This document shows, one piece after another, positions 27,036 through 36,523 of a stretch of 60,951 nt of DNA. Under the pieces are notes generated by a model, which saw only the letters and a list, made by a program, of their open reading frames with translations, had not been told where the DNA came from and did no database searches. The DNA comes from Bacillota bacterium (GTDB lineage: Bacteria; Bacillota; Clostridia; Acetivibrionales; DSM-1351), in the NCBI GenBank assembly GCA_023415305.1, contig JAEZKZ010000106.1:1-60951 (forward strand), in the 5' to 3' direction. The position numbers were made by a program, and so were the translations under genes. How positions within the stretch are numbered: position 1 is the first letter of the stretch; each line of letters opens with the position of its first letter.

Positions 27036-27188
27036 TTATATCTGACCTGCCTTTTTATTCCCTGTCTTTGCCTTCCCTTGGATTTCAGGGACAGGTCTCA
27101 CATCATTTTTTTGAAAATGCTGTGAGTGGTTACTTTCTGTTCCATGTGGTTCTGAAGGATCAGGTCTTCTCATTCCTTTTTTAGCCAT
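27036..27188 (-). CDS. small conserved clostridial protein, 50 residues
   Basis: The real start is the ATG at 27188 after GGAGGGATATAAA, giving a polar, basic protein (MAKKGMRRPDPSEPHG…) with the ending VRPVPEIQGKAKTGNKKAG. Short proteins with this PVPEIQGKAK ending recur in clostridia as I recall. The function is unknown. It has no membrane segment and many His, Lys and Asn residues. It lies downstream of the DUF4956 gene and may share its transcript. Confidence 0.6.
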   Translation of the reverse strand: MAKKGMRRPDPSEPHGTESNHSQHFQKNDVRPVPEIQGKAKTGNKKAGQI

Positions 27189-27284
27189 TTTATATCCCTC
27201 CATTAGTGACAGGCACGTGCCAGCTGTTGATAAATATAAACATCTCATAGATATTTTTGCATTTTGTAAAAAAAATATTCTAGG

Positions 27285-27974
27285 TTATTGAACTCTATCT
27301 TCATATTCCTTCATGGTAAGTGATATATTCAGGTTTCCATTCCTGCATCTGAGTTCATCTATAAATTGCTTCTGTTCATCAGCGGCTTTTAAATTGATTA
27401 TATAAACGACCTCGAATATGGTTCCGAAATCGGCGGTCTTGACACGTTTTAAGCTCCAGGAATTTGTATATCGTTCAAGAATGTCATCAAAAAGTCCCTG
27501 GAAATTGAGATCTTCAGGTATTGTGATTTTGAGCTGCATGCAGGAGCTTCTCGGTATGCCAAAGTTAAAACTTTGAAGCAGTATCATCACAAGACACAAC
27601 ACAACAACAAATATTGCTCCATAGCCGAGATACCCCATTCCGCACGCCAGACCTACGGCCAATGTGAAGAAAACGTACGCGATATCCTTGGGATCCCCAG
27701 GAGCGCTTCTGAATCTGATCAGACTGAAAGCCCCTGCAAGACTGAAGGCTCTGGCAATATTATTTCCGATAAGCATTATAATTATAGCTATTATGGCAGG
27801 AAGCATAATTAACGTAACAGTAAAGCCCGCAGAGTAACCTTCCTCTTTATGAGTCCTGATGTATACAAGACTGATAACCAATCCCAGTATCAGCGCTGTA
27901 CCCAGAGCTTGGAGCATGGGTACAAGGGCGAGGGTATCACCTGAGGTTGAAGCTGCGAAAATAGATTCCAACAT
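27285..27974 (-). CDS. DUF4956 membrane protein
   Basis: The 229 residues have four or five membrane segments (about 20-42, 52-75, 100-135) and the conserved cytoplasmic loop AFSLIRFRSAPGDPKDIAYVF near 84-104, followed by a soluble C-terminal domain of about 80 residues. The family is regularly encoded next to VTC-domain proteins, as here. The start follows AAAGGAGAGATATAA. The role is not established; a partner in polyphosphate or surface polymer handling is a guess from the pairing. Confidence 0.82.
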   Translation of the reverse strand: MLESIFAASTSGDTLALVPMLQALGTALILGLVISLVYIRTHKEEGYSAGFTVTLIMLPAIIAIIIMLIGNNIARAFSLAGAFSLIRFRSAPGDPKDIAYVFFTLAVGLACGMGYLGYGAIFVVVLCLVMILLQSFNFGIPRSSCMQLKITIPEDLNFQGLFDDILERYTNSWSLKRVKTADFGTIFEVVYIINLKAADEQKQFIDELRCRNGNLNISLTMKEYEDRVQ

Positions 27975-28028
27975 TTATATCTCTCCTTTTATACTCTTTT
28001 TGTTTTTCCTTCTATTGTACTCAGTCCC

Positions 28029-28814
28029 TCAATAATTTGTACAAAGCCTTGAGTCCTGCACACTTTGGGAGTTAAAACTTGTATTAAAATTGTTGATAAG
28101 ATTATTTTGACAGTAGTAAGCATATTCTTTTCCGTATTTTGAAAAATTTCTTTTATATATTTTAAGTTCTGATAAAATTTCTGCCAGCCAGATAGGGACT
28201 GCCCGGGATATTTTAACTTCCATAAGGTATTGTCCGTTTTCAAGTAACTGCTCTCCGAAGGGGCCTTTTTCCAGATAAAGCTCACTTCTTCTTGTTGTAA
28301 TATTACTGTCGAAGGTTACTCTGAAGTCCCTATCATTTTTACCAAAAAAGGCCATCCTTGTATAACTGATATAGGCTGCTGGAAATACTTCATACCTGCC
28401 GAGAAAATACTCCAATTCATTAATGACCTGCTGACCTATATAGTTTTTAGCTATGGGTTTCCTGCCACTCTCAATAAACTCATAGGCTTCCTTCAGGGTC
28501 ATAGCTGCCCTTCTTTTATGAACAATACCTGTAGTCTTCTTTTTCAATTCCAGATATACTCTTGAATCGGGAGAGTTCGGTGTTGTATAGCTCCTCAAAC
28601 GTAATTTCTCCTTATAAAGGGGCTTTGAAAGAGATGTCCTGATCAAGCTGCTGTCGAAGGTATCATAATATATATTGTAAATATTGTAGCTGCCTCCGTT
28701 TTTACAATTCTGATCTGGATTCATGTGTTGTATCAATTTAGGAAGAAGTGCATCAAATTGCTCCCTTGATAAAAGAAATTTCATTTCATAACGTTTGAAT
28801 GCATTAATTGACAT
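28029..28814 (-). CDS. VTC domain (polyphosphate polymerase-like) protein
   Basis: The 261 residues begin FKRYEMKFLLSREQFDALL, the start of the VTC/triphosphate-tunnel fold, and contain the basic and acidic strands expected in the tunnel (KLRLRSYTTP, YLELKKKTTGIVHKRR, YLMEVKISRAVPIWL). Yeast VTC4 makes polyphosphate with this domain; bacterial stand-alone versions are annotated the same way but are mostly untested. It is co-oriented with DUF4956 (54 bp downstream) and with the lipoprotein gene upstream. Confidence 0.85.
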   Translation of the reverse strand: MSINAFKRYEMKFLLSREQFDALLPKLIQHMNPDQNCKNGGSYNIYNIYYDTFDSSLIRTSLSKPLYKEKLRLRSYTTPNSPDSRVYLELKKKTTGIVHKRRAAMTLKEAYEFIESGRKPIAKNYIGQQVINELEYFLGRYEVFPAAYISYTRMAFFGKNDRDFRVTFDSNITTRRSELYLEKGPFGEQLLENGQYLMEVKISRAVPIWLAEILSELKIYKRNFSKYGKEYAYYCQNNLINNFNTSFNSQSVQDSRLCTNY

Positions 28815-28908
28815 AGTGACCTCCTGCCTGGAAATCAGTGCTTGATGTAAACTGATCCACGAATTTTATGATACATCTATTCTGTTGAGTTTTATTAGTT
28901 GGCTGTTC

Positions 28909-30954
28909 CTACGGGGCTCTACGTTTTCCGCTGTTCATGAAGCCCTGTTCCCCCGGGCCACCACGTCCGGCAGTCCCTATGGTTGTTATTGTATCTGATA
29001 CCGAAAAGCTCTGATACTTTGTGCCTCCTGTATAGGTTCCTCCTGTATATAAGCCATCTTTTTCAGTACCTGTTGAGCTTCCGCCGTAATAAATATCATA
29101 GTTTGCACCTTTAGTTAACTCCGGTGAACTGAAAACAATTGTCTGATAAGCTTTGGATGGTTTAAAGGTTAGCAATTGCTTGCCTTCTGCAGTTTGAATA
29201 TTAAAGAGTGTGCCTGCGGACATTGTCTCCGTAAAGGATATGACTGCAGAATTTTGAGTGGAGGAGGTGTCGGGAGACTGTGCCATTCCTGCGCTTCCTG
29301 CTGCTACAAGGAAACCTCCTGTCATTTTAAAGGCTCCGTCATAATCGATAGAGGCGTCAAAATTAGAAGTTGGCCCGTTTACTACCACCGTACCATTTGA
29401 CATATAGATAGATCCGTTAGCATCAAGACCATCTCCACCAGCCTCAATGTAAACATATCCACCATTAATATAAAGAGAATCATTACTTGTAGAATTTATA
29501 TTATTCTGCCCTGGACGTCCTCTCATTGAGGAATTATCATTACCGCCTGAAATGTTTATCCCGTCATCATTTGCAAGAATGTATACATTACCTTTATTAA
29601 TTGTTATTTTTGCACTCTCTATGCCCTCATAAGCTTTCATAATATTTATGTTTCCGTCGTTAATCTCAATACTTGTATCTGCGTGTATTCCATCATCTCC
29701 CGAAAGAGCCGTTATGGTTCCTCCGTTTATAAAAATGGAATTGTTAGAATGGATTGAATCATCTGCAGAATCGATGGATATAGTACCTCCATTGATAGTA
29801 ATACCCACTGATGCTTTTATACCTTTTTTACTGTCCGATGCACCCGTGCTGGCAGAACTTTCTTCTGCATTTTCTTCTGAATATTCATCTGAATTGTTTT
29901 GTGCGCTTGCGGAACTGCTACTCTGTATACTGTCAGCTGTTCTATCGAAGCCCTTGCCGGAACCTCTCATACCTCCCGGTTGCTCGTCTGCCATTACCTC
30001 ACCGTTGGCGCTGCCTCCTCCTGAAGTAATATCAATGTCGCCGGCTTTGATAATTATATTTGTTTCTGCCTGTATTCCATCCTCTTGTGCTGTAATATTA
30101 ACTGTGCCGCCTTCAATCAAGACAAAGCCTTTTTCTGCATCTTCGTCATTGTTTGATTTGATTCCATCTTCCTGAGAATTGATATTTACCACACCATTTT
30201 TTATTGCAACAAAGTCCCGGCCTCTGATGCCATCACCTGCTGAGTTCACTGCTATATTACCGCTCATGACTTTTAGTTCATCCTTACTTGTTATAGCATT
30301 TTTATAGTTTGCATTTACAGTTAAGGAACCTGTACCATTAATTGTCAGGTCTGATTTAGAGAATATTGTTGAATTGGGTTCGTCTGCTTCATTATCTTCA
30401 ACAGTATATGTCTTGCTGTCGGTTAAGTTGTTTTTAGTCCCTTCCGCCAGAACGATTACTGCCTTTTTAGCTTTGATAATATAGATTGGAGCACTGTCCA
30501 GGCTGGTTATATTTGCTCCGTTTAAAACAAGTCTAACGGGAGCTTTATCATCGGTATCCACACGTAGCTGACCGTTACGTATTGTTCCGTTTATAATATA
30601 CGTTCCAGCTGAAGTAATTGTTACAATGTTATTCTGAACCGCTACCCCATTACCCTCATATGTTATGGAATCTGATTTCAGAGATATGCTTGTTGAGTCG
30701 GTACTGCTCCAGTCGGAGTCCTCATCCTCGGCTTCATACTCTACCGATATATCTGTTTTTGCAGCTGAAGATACTGTTTGGGTTAAGCCGGACTTGGTTT
30801 CTGTCCCATTGACTTCAGTCTGCTCGGAAGCCGCAGAATTGGAGTTTCCAACGGCAGCTGAATCCTTATCTGAACATGCGGTCAAGGATGATACACTGAT
30901 TAACATTGCTAGTAAAACATAAGTAAATCTATATTTCAATTTTTTATTGTGCAT
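28909..30954 (-). CDS. surface lipoprotein with carbohydrate-binding beta-helix (Cthe_2159-like)
   Basis: The 681 residues begin with a lipoprotein signal (lipobox LTAC near residue 27) and an S/T/E-rich linker to about 90. A long right-handed beta-helix with repeated INGG/DGI motifs follows (INGGTISIDSADDSIHSNNS, IFINGGTITALSGDDGIH). An inserted Ser/Asn/Glu-rich low-complexity segment lies at about 320-375. The C-terminus is glycine-rich. Homologues from cellulolytic clostridia, such as Cthe_2159, bind cellulose and pectin-like acids and calcium. The Asp-rich turns fit calcium sites. The start follows GAAGGAGGTAATATGT. Confidence 0.83.
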   Translation of the reverse strand: MHNKKLKYRFTYVLLAMLISVSSLTACSDKDSAAVGNSNSAASEQTEVNGTETKSGLTQTVSSAAKTDISVEYEAEDEDSDWSSTDSTSISLKSDSITYEGNGVAVQNNIVTITSAGTYIINGTIRNGQLRVDTDDKAPVRLVLNGANITSLDSAPIYIIKAKKAVIVLAEGTKNNLTDSKTYTVEDNEADEPNSTIFSKSDLTINGTGSLTVNANYKNAITSKDELKVMSGNIAVNSAGDGIRGRDFVAIKNGVVNINSQEDGIKSNNDEDAEKGFVLIEGGTVNITAQEDGIQAETNIIIKAGDIDITSGGGSANGEVMADEQPGGMRGSGKGFDRTADSIQSSSSASAQNNSDEYSEENAEESSASTGASDSKKGIKASVGITINGGTISIDSADDSIHSNNSIFINGGTITALSGDDGIHADTSIEINDGNINIMKAYEGIESAKITINKGNVYILANDDGINISGGNDNSSMRGRPGQNNINSTSNDSLYINGGYVYIEAGGDGLDANGSIYMSNGTVVVNGPTSNFDASIDYDGAFKMTGGFLVAAGSAGMAQSPDTSSTQNSAVISFTETMSAGTLFNIQTAEGKQLLTFKPSKAYQTIVFSSPELTKGANYDIYYGGSSTGTEKDGLYTGGTYTGGTKYQSFSVSDTITTIGTAGRGGPGEQGFMNSGKRRAP

Positions 30955-31072
30955 ACATATTACCTCCTTCTGTGATTTGACATTTTTATTTTATAAGTGG
31001 AATGTGACGATTTGATGAATAAGAACTGACTATTTGGGAAATCAATAAGAACTTGATTATTAGAAATAGAAT

Positions 31073-31126
31073 AAAAAAGCAGCTGCAAGCTTAACTTCTT
31101 TATTTAAGCTTGCAGCTGCTTTTTTA
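31073..31126. terminator. strong bidirectional terminator
   Basis: AAAAAAGCAGCTGCAAGCTT and its complement form a stem of more than 20 bp with a short AT-rich loop and U-runs in both directions. It ends the minus-strand phosphoesterase transcript ahead of the lipoprotein promoter. Confidence 0.92.
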
Positions 31127-31167
31127 TATTGAAATACCTTTTGATTGCTAATACCTTGCAAAGCGTT

Positions 31168-32073
31168 TTATTCCTTGTTCAGCCAATTAAAGTAATCCTG
31201 AAGTCTGTTTGGTCCTCCGAGTATATCCCGTGCGATGTACAGTGTACCGTCATTTTTAACTTTTTCACTCCACTTGACCAAGCATATGTTACCACTTGCT
31301 ATTTCGATAGCAGTTATGGCTTGGGGATGAATACAACAGCCGTCATTAAAATATGGAACCTGGCCTACATCGGGAAAAGAAGGTCTGTGGTTATGTCCGG
31401 CAATGAGTATGTGCTTCTCTTTTACGACCCATTTGCTAAGTGATTTTGCAATTGATATTTTCTTTTTGTAATTTTTAGCCGGACTTGTAGGATTATTTAT
31501 TCCTATGGTTTCCAGCGGTCTCCACAGGTATCTTACAAGAAACTTGCTCAGCCTCCAAAGAGTGCTATTGAGCGTATCAACCTGATGACCGTGAATGAGA
31601 AGGATTTTATCATTAGACTCATTATGTTTTAAAACCAAGCCTTCATGCATTTTTACATTATTGAAGATTGAAGGGTCATCCTGTTCTCTTCGTGCATGAT
31701 ATCGCCGAATATTATATTCTACATATTTATAATTTCGTTTTTCAATATCATGATTACCATACAACATGTATAGTCTCCGGTCTGAATGAAATTTGGAAAG
31801 AAGGCTGAAAACATCCTTATGAATCTGCATTATGTCTGAAAGCCGTTTGTTTTCCCAAAGCTCATCACCATCTCCCAGTTCAATATAGGTGTAATTGTTA
31901 TGATAATACTGGGTTAACGCGGAGTAGAAAATGTTTTTGTTATTTAAAAAGTTATCGGAATAGCTTCCATCACCTCTATGGCAATCACTCATAAAAACAA
32001 ATCTGGAGGAATCGTCGAAGGGGATTATATCTGACCTGTTATATACACGAGTGACTTTATCTAATTTATTCAT
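31168..32073 (-). CDS. calcineurin-like metallophosphoesterase
   Basis: The 301 residues have the full metal-binding set: SDCHRGDGS near 32, ELGDGDELWE near 68, LYGNHDIEKR near 104, IHGHQVD and AGHNHRPSF. The pattern of LpxH-like enzymes (GDxxE/DLW) is seen, but this lineage has no lipid A, so another phosphomonoester or cyclic nucleotide is likelier. The chosen ATG at 32073 follows CGAGGTG; the GTG at 32082 overlaps that site. It forms a pair with the DUF4474 gene 21 bp upstream. Confidence 0.85.
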   Translation of the reverse strand: MNKLDKVTRVYNRSDIIPFDDSSRFVFMSDCHRGDGSYSDNFLNNKNIFYSALTQYYHNNYTYIELGDGDELWENKRLSDIMQIHKDVFSLLSKFHSDRRLYMLYGNHDIEKRNYKYVEYNIRRYHARREQDDPSIFNNVKMHEGLVLKHNESNDKILLIHGHQVDTLNSTLWRLSKFLVRYLWRPLETIGINNPTSPAKNYKKKISIAKSLSKWVVKEKHILIAGHNHRPSFPDVGQVPYFNDGCCIHPQAITAIEIASGNICLVKWSEKVKNDGTLYIARDILGGPNRLQDYFNWLNKE

Positions 32074-32094
32074 ATAATTCACCTCGCTCGAGCG

Positions 32095-33129
32095 CTAATT
32101 ATCGCCGTCATCTAAGTTCAGATACCCCTTGATCTTATCGAAAACGCTGAAAATCGAAGCAGGCTTACCTATTTTAAATAACTCTGCATATACCTCGGGA
32201 GACCCTTCTTTAACTGCTAAAACCTTATCCTTCATACTTGTATAGCCCTTGGTAAGGGTTTGATATATCTCACAGTTTCTCTTTAACTGCGCCAGCATGA
32301 GCTTATCGGTAGAAGCCGACCTGGTATAAGGCTGCCTTGTATGGGGCTTGTCATAATGTAATGCTACGGTGGTTTTTCGAACTTCAAAATCCTCTTCAGT
32401 ATATCCTTCTTTTTTCAGACTCTTAAGGAAAGCATCTCTCATACCACGGCTCTTAAGGGTTATATATACATCCATTGAAAGCTCTGAGGGCTCGGAAAAC
32501 TCGCCAAGCTTAAAGCCGGTCAGCCACCAGTGTCTGCCTTTTCTGGTCATTATCTTTTCGCCGTTTTTATACAGAATAAATCCCATGTTTAATCTGTCTT
32601 GATTACTTGCGCAGGAATAAAAAGTACCGTCAAAAACGCCGGGAATATTAAGATCAGGCCAAGTGCTTGAATATACCCCTAATTCACAGCCGGTGGTCAT
32701 ACCATATTGCCCCTTCCAAAATTCAATCAACCAGCGTTTTCCACCGTAGGAAAACCGTATGGGCTCGCAGTCAATTATCATACCAAGGGGAGCTGCTGCC
32801 TCATCATATAGCCTGCAGTAGCCCATTTTTCTTTGCCAGGCATGCATTGTTGAAAAGAAGATATCTTTTTGTGGATTATAGGCATAGCCGGCAGTACCAA
32901 TCAGTTCGTCTATGGTACTTCCGCCGTCATCATCGTCTCTTTGCTGGGAGTAGTCTTTTGCGGCAGCGCGGTAATATCTCCTTGCAGCCAGCTTATAAGA
33001 AAGCCAGGACGAGATATGTTCATATAATATCGGACCTGTAAGCGTTACTATAAAAATTGTAATAAGAAAAATGGAAAACCAGAGGTTAAAACTTACACCA
33101 TTGTTGGTTACTAACAGAATATTTAACAT
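32095..33129 (-). CDS. DUF4474 domain membrane-anchored protein
   Basis: The 344 residues begin with one or two membrane segments (residues 15-38). A spacer with the acidic run QRDDDDGGS precedes the DUF4474 core at about 80-250 (GYAYNPQKDIFFSTMHAWQR, then PLGMIIDCEPIRF and EFWKGQYGMTTGCE). Aromatic and cysteine residues are conserved, but no catalytic function is known. It is co-transcribed with the phosphoesterase. The start has only a weak upstream site (GGAGTGAGATATT). Confidence 0.75.
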   Translation of the reverse strand: MLNILLVTNNGVSFNLWFSIFLITIFIVTLTGPILYEHISSWLSYKLAARRYYRAAAKDYSQQRDDDDGGSTIDELIGTAGYAYNPQKDIFFSTMHAWQRKMGYCRLYDEAAAPLGMIIDCEPIRFSYGGKRWLIEFWKGQYGMTTGCELGVYSSTWPDLNIPGVFDGTFYSCASNQDRLNMGFILYKNGEKIMTRKGRHWWLTGFKLGEFSEPSELSMDVYITLKSRGMRDAFLKSLKKEGYTEEDFEVRKTTVALHYDKPHTRQPYTRSASTDKLMLAQLKRNCEIYQTLTKGYTSMKDKVLAVKEGSPEVYAELFKIGKPASIFSVFDKIKGYLNLDDGDN

Positions 33130-33333
33130 AATATCTCACTCCAAATATGTTGTTTATACATAATATTCAGACTTGGAGTGTTATGTTAAAGGTGTTAGGA
33201 TAAGATTTTTTTAAGCTGGAGGTTATTTTGATGGAAATGTTATGCATAAATACGGTATAATATTATTCAGTAACCTGGAAAATTCAAAATATGTAAAATA
33301 TTAAGATGATATTATTTACATATGAGGAACGAA

Positions 33334-33413
33334 TTTCATTACATTTTGTGACCGCTATGTCGGCTCAAAGCCACTAAAGTATCAAAGCCACTATAGTGGC
33401 TTGGGAGGTTAAT
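33334..33413 (+). repeat. dispersed hairpin/Shine-Dalgarno repeat, copy E, expanded
   Basis: TTTCATTACATTTTGTGACC and CCG-CTATGT-CGG give hairpin 1. Then AGCCAC occurs twice (…AAAGCCACTAAAGTATC, then AAAGCCAC-TATA-GTGGCT), as if the second hairpin's left arm were duplicated. It ends TTGGGAGGTTAAT before the ATG at 33414. Confidence 0.78.
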
Positions 33414-34331
33414 ATGAGAAAGCTCATAGCTTATTTTTGCATAATGTCGGTTATTATTCTTACATGCCAAACATCCTTTGCCGCAAGAAAGGACAACAAA
33501 GCTCCAACAGTAATTCAAACCGACCCGGCTAACAACCTTATGGTTGAGACTGATAAAACTATTACAATAAAATTCAGTGAAAAGATTCTAAAGGGGAATA
33601 CTTTTTCACGTATTAAATTAGCTGTTACTCCAATGTCTGTTAATATTTCTGTTACTATTGAAAACGACTCCTTAATAATCAAGGCTAAGGAGAGGCTGGA
33701 TTATGGTACGGACTATGTACTTACAATTCCGGCGAACGCTGTCAAGGATACTTCCGGGAATGGCTTAAAAAAGGCGTTTACTCTGAAGTTTAGAACTCAG
33801 ACTCAAACTTCTGATTTTGGTGTCAGAGTATTTCAGAATGGTAGAGAGATAAAGACAAATAGTGATGGAACCGCATATCTGGACAGAGATGCCTTCTCAC
33901 TTAAGCTTTATATGCCTCGTGAAGGGATAATCCAATTGGCAGCACTGGATGACAGCAGTTACTATGATCTTGCAGAAGAGGGAACAAAGCTGGAAGATAT
34001 CCCTTATTTCGTGCCGGGATCAGGTATGGCCACTGCTGGCGTATATGATTCTATGAACATAATAAATGAAGCTCATCACTATTTATTTTATAGTGATGAC
34101 GATGACAATAGATTAACAGTAATTGGTGAGGATGAAAATAGTATTATAGATGCATTATGGAACATAGATAAACTGCAGATGTATGATCCTGAAACCTTTG
34201 AATTTACCGAATATTCCTTTGATGAATTTCCATTAGAGGATATTTATATTGTTGCAATCAGTGATTTAAATAATAACGAAATAATTGATGAAGGCGAATG
34301 TATCAAACTTGTTCTTACTTTTGTAAATTAA
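33414..34331 (+). CDS. secreted protein with bacterial Ig-like (Big_5/SbsA-type) domain
   Basis: The 305 residues start at the ATG after GGGAGGTTAAT, which ends the repeat element. A signal peptide covers 1-23 (ending TSFAA). An SbsA Ig-like fold spans about 28-130 (TVIQTDPANNLMVETDKTIT through LKFRTQT). The remaining 170 residues are acidic and Asp-rich (SDDDDNR, DLNNNEIIDEGE), with a possible calcium-binding loop near the end. It is probably a surface or matrix protein; the ligand is unknown. Confidence 0.75.
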   Translation: MRKLIAYFCIMSVIILTCQTSFAARKDNKAPTVIQTDPANNLMVETDKTITIKFSEKILKGNTFSRIKLAVTPMSVNISVTIENDSLIIKAKERLDYGTDYVLTIPANAVKDTSGNGLKKAFTLKFRTQTQTSDFGVRVFQNGREIKTNSDGTAYLDRDAFSLKLYMPREGIIQLAALDDSSYYDLAEEGTKLEDIPYFVPGSGMATAGVYDSMNIINEAHHYLFYSDDDDNRLTVIGEDENSIIDALWNIDKLQMYDPETFEFTEYSFDEFPLEDIYIVAISDLNNNEIIDEGECIKLVLTFVN

Positions 34332-34390
34332 AAGTAGCAGGGAACGGGAGAAGGTTTGTTCAGATGAATTAAGAAGGCAGTGTGTAAAAG

Positions 34391-34933
34391 TTGATTAAGG
34401 TAATTCCCAATTGTTTGTCCATTATCAGAATAATGCTTTCATTCAGCTTAATAATAGTCGGGTCTCTAAGCACGACATTTTACGCGATATATCTTATCTG
34501 CGGAATTAGTGATATGTTGGATGGTTTTATTGCCAGGAGAATGGGGGCCAGCAGTAAATTTGGAGCAAGGCTGGATACGGTTGCAGATCTAATAATGGTG
34601 ACAGTAGTGTTTTTTAAGTTATATCCACTGCTCGAACTTCCTTCCAATATAGTTATCTGGGTTATATTGATATTTGTTTTAAGACTAATCTCAGTAGCTG
34701 TAGTCCTTGTAAAACATAAAACCCTTGCAATACTCCATACATACTCGAATAAGGTCGCCGGAATGTCGTTGTTTCTAGTCCCGATTTTTCTAATCCCAAC
34801 TTTTTCACTTAACTATTCAAGCCTTTGGATGTACATTATATGTAGTATTGCAAGTCTCTCAGCTGTTGAAGAACTTATTATTCATTTGACTTCAAGTCAG
34901 CTTCAATTGGATAGGAAGAGTATTTTTATATAG
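34391..34933 (+). CDS. CDP-alcohol phosphatidyltransferase family protein
   Basis: This membrane enzyme transfers a phosphatidyl group from CDP-diacylglycerol to an alcohol. The 180 residues carry the catalytic motif D-x2-D-G-x2-A-R-x8-G-x3-D-x3-D, read here as DMLDGFIARR…GARLDTVAD near 43-66. About five membrane helices follow. Length and context do not tell whether the product is phosphatidylglycerol phosphate or another lipid. The start is TTG with only a distant GAAGG, so the N-terminus is uncertain. Confidence 0.85.
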   Translation: MIKVIPNCLSIIRIMLSFSLIIVGSLSTTFYAIYLICGISDMLDGFIARRMGASSKFGARLDTVADLIMVTVVFFKLYPLLELPSNIVIWVILIFVLRLISVAVVLVKHKTLAILHTYSNKVAGMSLFLVPIFLIPTFSLNYSSLWMYIICSIASLSAVEELIIHLTSSQLQLDRKSIFI

Positions 34934-35019
34934 CTTACTGCAACAAATTTTTATACCAATTTCTATTACTTGTCTTTAAGCTTTCCTCATCCACCATTTC
35001 TTTACAATTTTTGTAATTT

Positions 35020-36414
35020 CTATTTTGTTCTATTCCTCGTATCAAATATTACCTTATCAGTTGCAGTAGAGCCATCGAGTAATTCTGAAGGCTGCCCTTT
35101 GAGGTGCTTGTCAAAAAAGGCCAGTGAGTAACCATTTACTAGTTTAATACATTCATAGGGGTCAACTGTTCCTGTTCCCAGCATCTTTGAAAGTATAGGT
35201 GAAATTCTGGGTAGGTCTGTAAAGTTCAAATGTCCCGAATCTTTGATGCAGAGTGAGTAAGCCGCGGCAGTAGCATTATTATATGCATTAATGTTTGGAA
35301 GATAACTGGTCTTCTTTGCTTCGGGATTTAGGAAGGACCCATTATACATTTGCAGCAGAGGCTTGGTAAAGGCTTTATTTGTAACAATACCATTATTGTT
35401 GCTATCAAGCCCTGTTATATCTCCAAGCAAGGTACCGTCTATAACAATAGCCGCTTTTACTTCATCTCTATCCCTGGTTACCTGAGCAGAGGCAGCACCC
35501 CCCATTGAATGTCCAAAGAGGCCTATGTTGGTTAAATCCATATGTCCACTCAGCAACTCACCCGCTACGCCTATATCACCGGACTTTAAACTGTCAATAA
35601 CAAACTCAATGTCGGCAGTTCTCAAATTCAACCAGTTGTGGCTGGCAGTGTATTCTTCCTTTGGGTCCATTTTTCCTGAGGAGGCATTTAATGCATCGTT
35701 AATAAATTTAGTATCAACTATGACCTTACTCCCATCAGAAAAAGCAGTATAAAAGGAGTGATAGGTGTGGTCAAGGCTTACTACAATATAACCGTGGCTC
35801 GCAAGCTCTCGGCAGGCAGAAGCATTGCTGTTGCGGACTCCGAAGGCACCATGGGAGAATATTAAAACAGGGTAGCTGTCTTGAGTCTTTGCAAGGGGTG
35901 CATTACTAACACCGTATTCACTATTTATATCAGTTTCTGCGGGATACCAGAACTGGACTACAATTTTACGGGGATCTCCGCTTTCAGGTGTAAAAGCCTC
36001 TTCGCGATTATTATCTGTTAAATCGCAAACCACAGTACCAAGGTTATATTTACCTGTTGGTTGGGGAAGAGATTGGAAGGGAAGCACAACAGTGGGGAAA
36101 ATAACACATAAGGCCAAGGCAAGCAACGCAAAAATACGGCCTATGCCTGCAGGTATCCTATGTTTCGGCTGATTGGGGTTATGGCGGAACAGCCTGACAA
36201 GAGTAACAAGAAACAGCGTTATAGTAAATATGTATAGGGGAACAAAGCGTATCTTTACTGCTTCATTATCAATAAAAAGATGAAGTATAAGAAAGATTAC
36301 ACCAGCAGCAGGCATAAAGTCCAGAACCCGCGGTACCTGCTTAACAGGCAGTAAAGCCCATATAATTACAGGAATAATGGATGCGATAATTAGTATCTCT
36401 AAAACTGTTAACAT
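35020..36414 (-). CDS. membrane-anchored alpha/beta hydrolase (PAF acetylhydrolase-like)
   Basis: The 464 residues start with four membrane segments (about 5-22, 30-50, 58-75, 92-112). An extracytoplasmic esterase domain follows: oxyanion region FSHGAFGVRNSN near 190, nucleophile elbow GHSMGGAASAQ near 300 and C-terminal His in IKDSGHLNFTD. The layout matches the platelet-activating-factor acetylhydrolase/dienelactone hydrolase group. The substrate is unknown. It precedes the two-component system but is 110 bp downstream of the regulator gene. Confidence 0.82.
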   Translation of the reverse strand: MLTVLEILIIASIIPVIIWALLPVKQVPRVLDFMPAAGVIFLILHLFIDNEAVKIRFVPLYIFTITLFLVTLVRLFRHNPNQPKHRIPAGIGRIFALLALALCVIFPTVVLPFQSLPQPTGKYNLGTVVCDLTDNNREEAFTPESGDPRKIVVQFWYPAETDINSEYGVSNAPLAKTQDSYPVLIFSHGAFGVRNSNASACRELASHGYIVVSLDHTYHSFYTAFSDGSKVIVDTKFINDALNASSGKMDPKEEYTASHNWLNLRTADIEFVIDSLKSGDIGVAGELLSGHMDLTNIGLFGHSMGGAASAQVTRDRDEVKAAIVIDGTLLGDITGLDSNNNGIVTNKAFTKPLLQMYNGSFLNPEAKKTSYLPNINAYNNATAAAYSLCIKDSGHLNFTDLPRISPILSKMLGTGTVDPYECIKLVNGYSLAFFDKHLKGQPSELLDGSTATDKVIFDTRNRTK

Positions 36415-36523
36415 AATTGAAACCTCCAGGAAATAATTTGCTTATGCTTACATTTTACTTCCATGGAGGTTTTTTCACAGCTGTCTAAGGTAATGATTCT
36501 TAGTTGACAGAGTATGACTTCAG

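Noticed and set aside
29648..30175. Long plus-strand frames opposite the beta-helix lipoprotein gene
   Set aside because: They are mirror frames caused by its repetitive, biased codons and lack ribosome sites.
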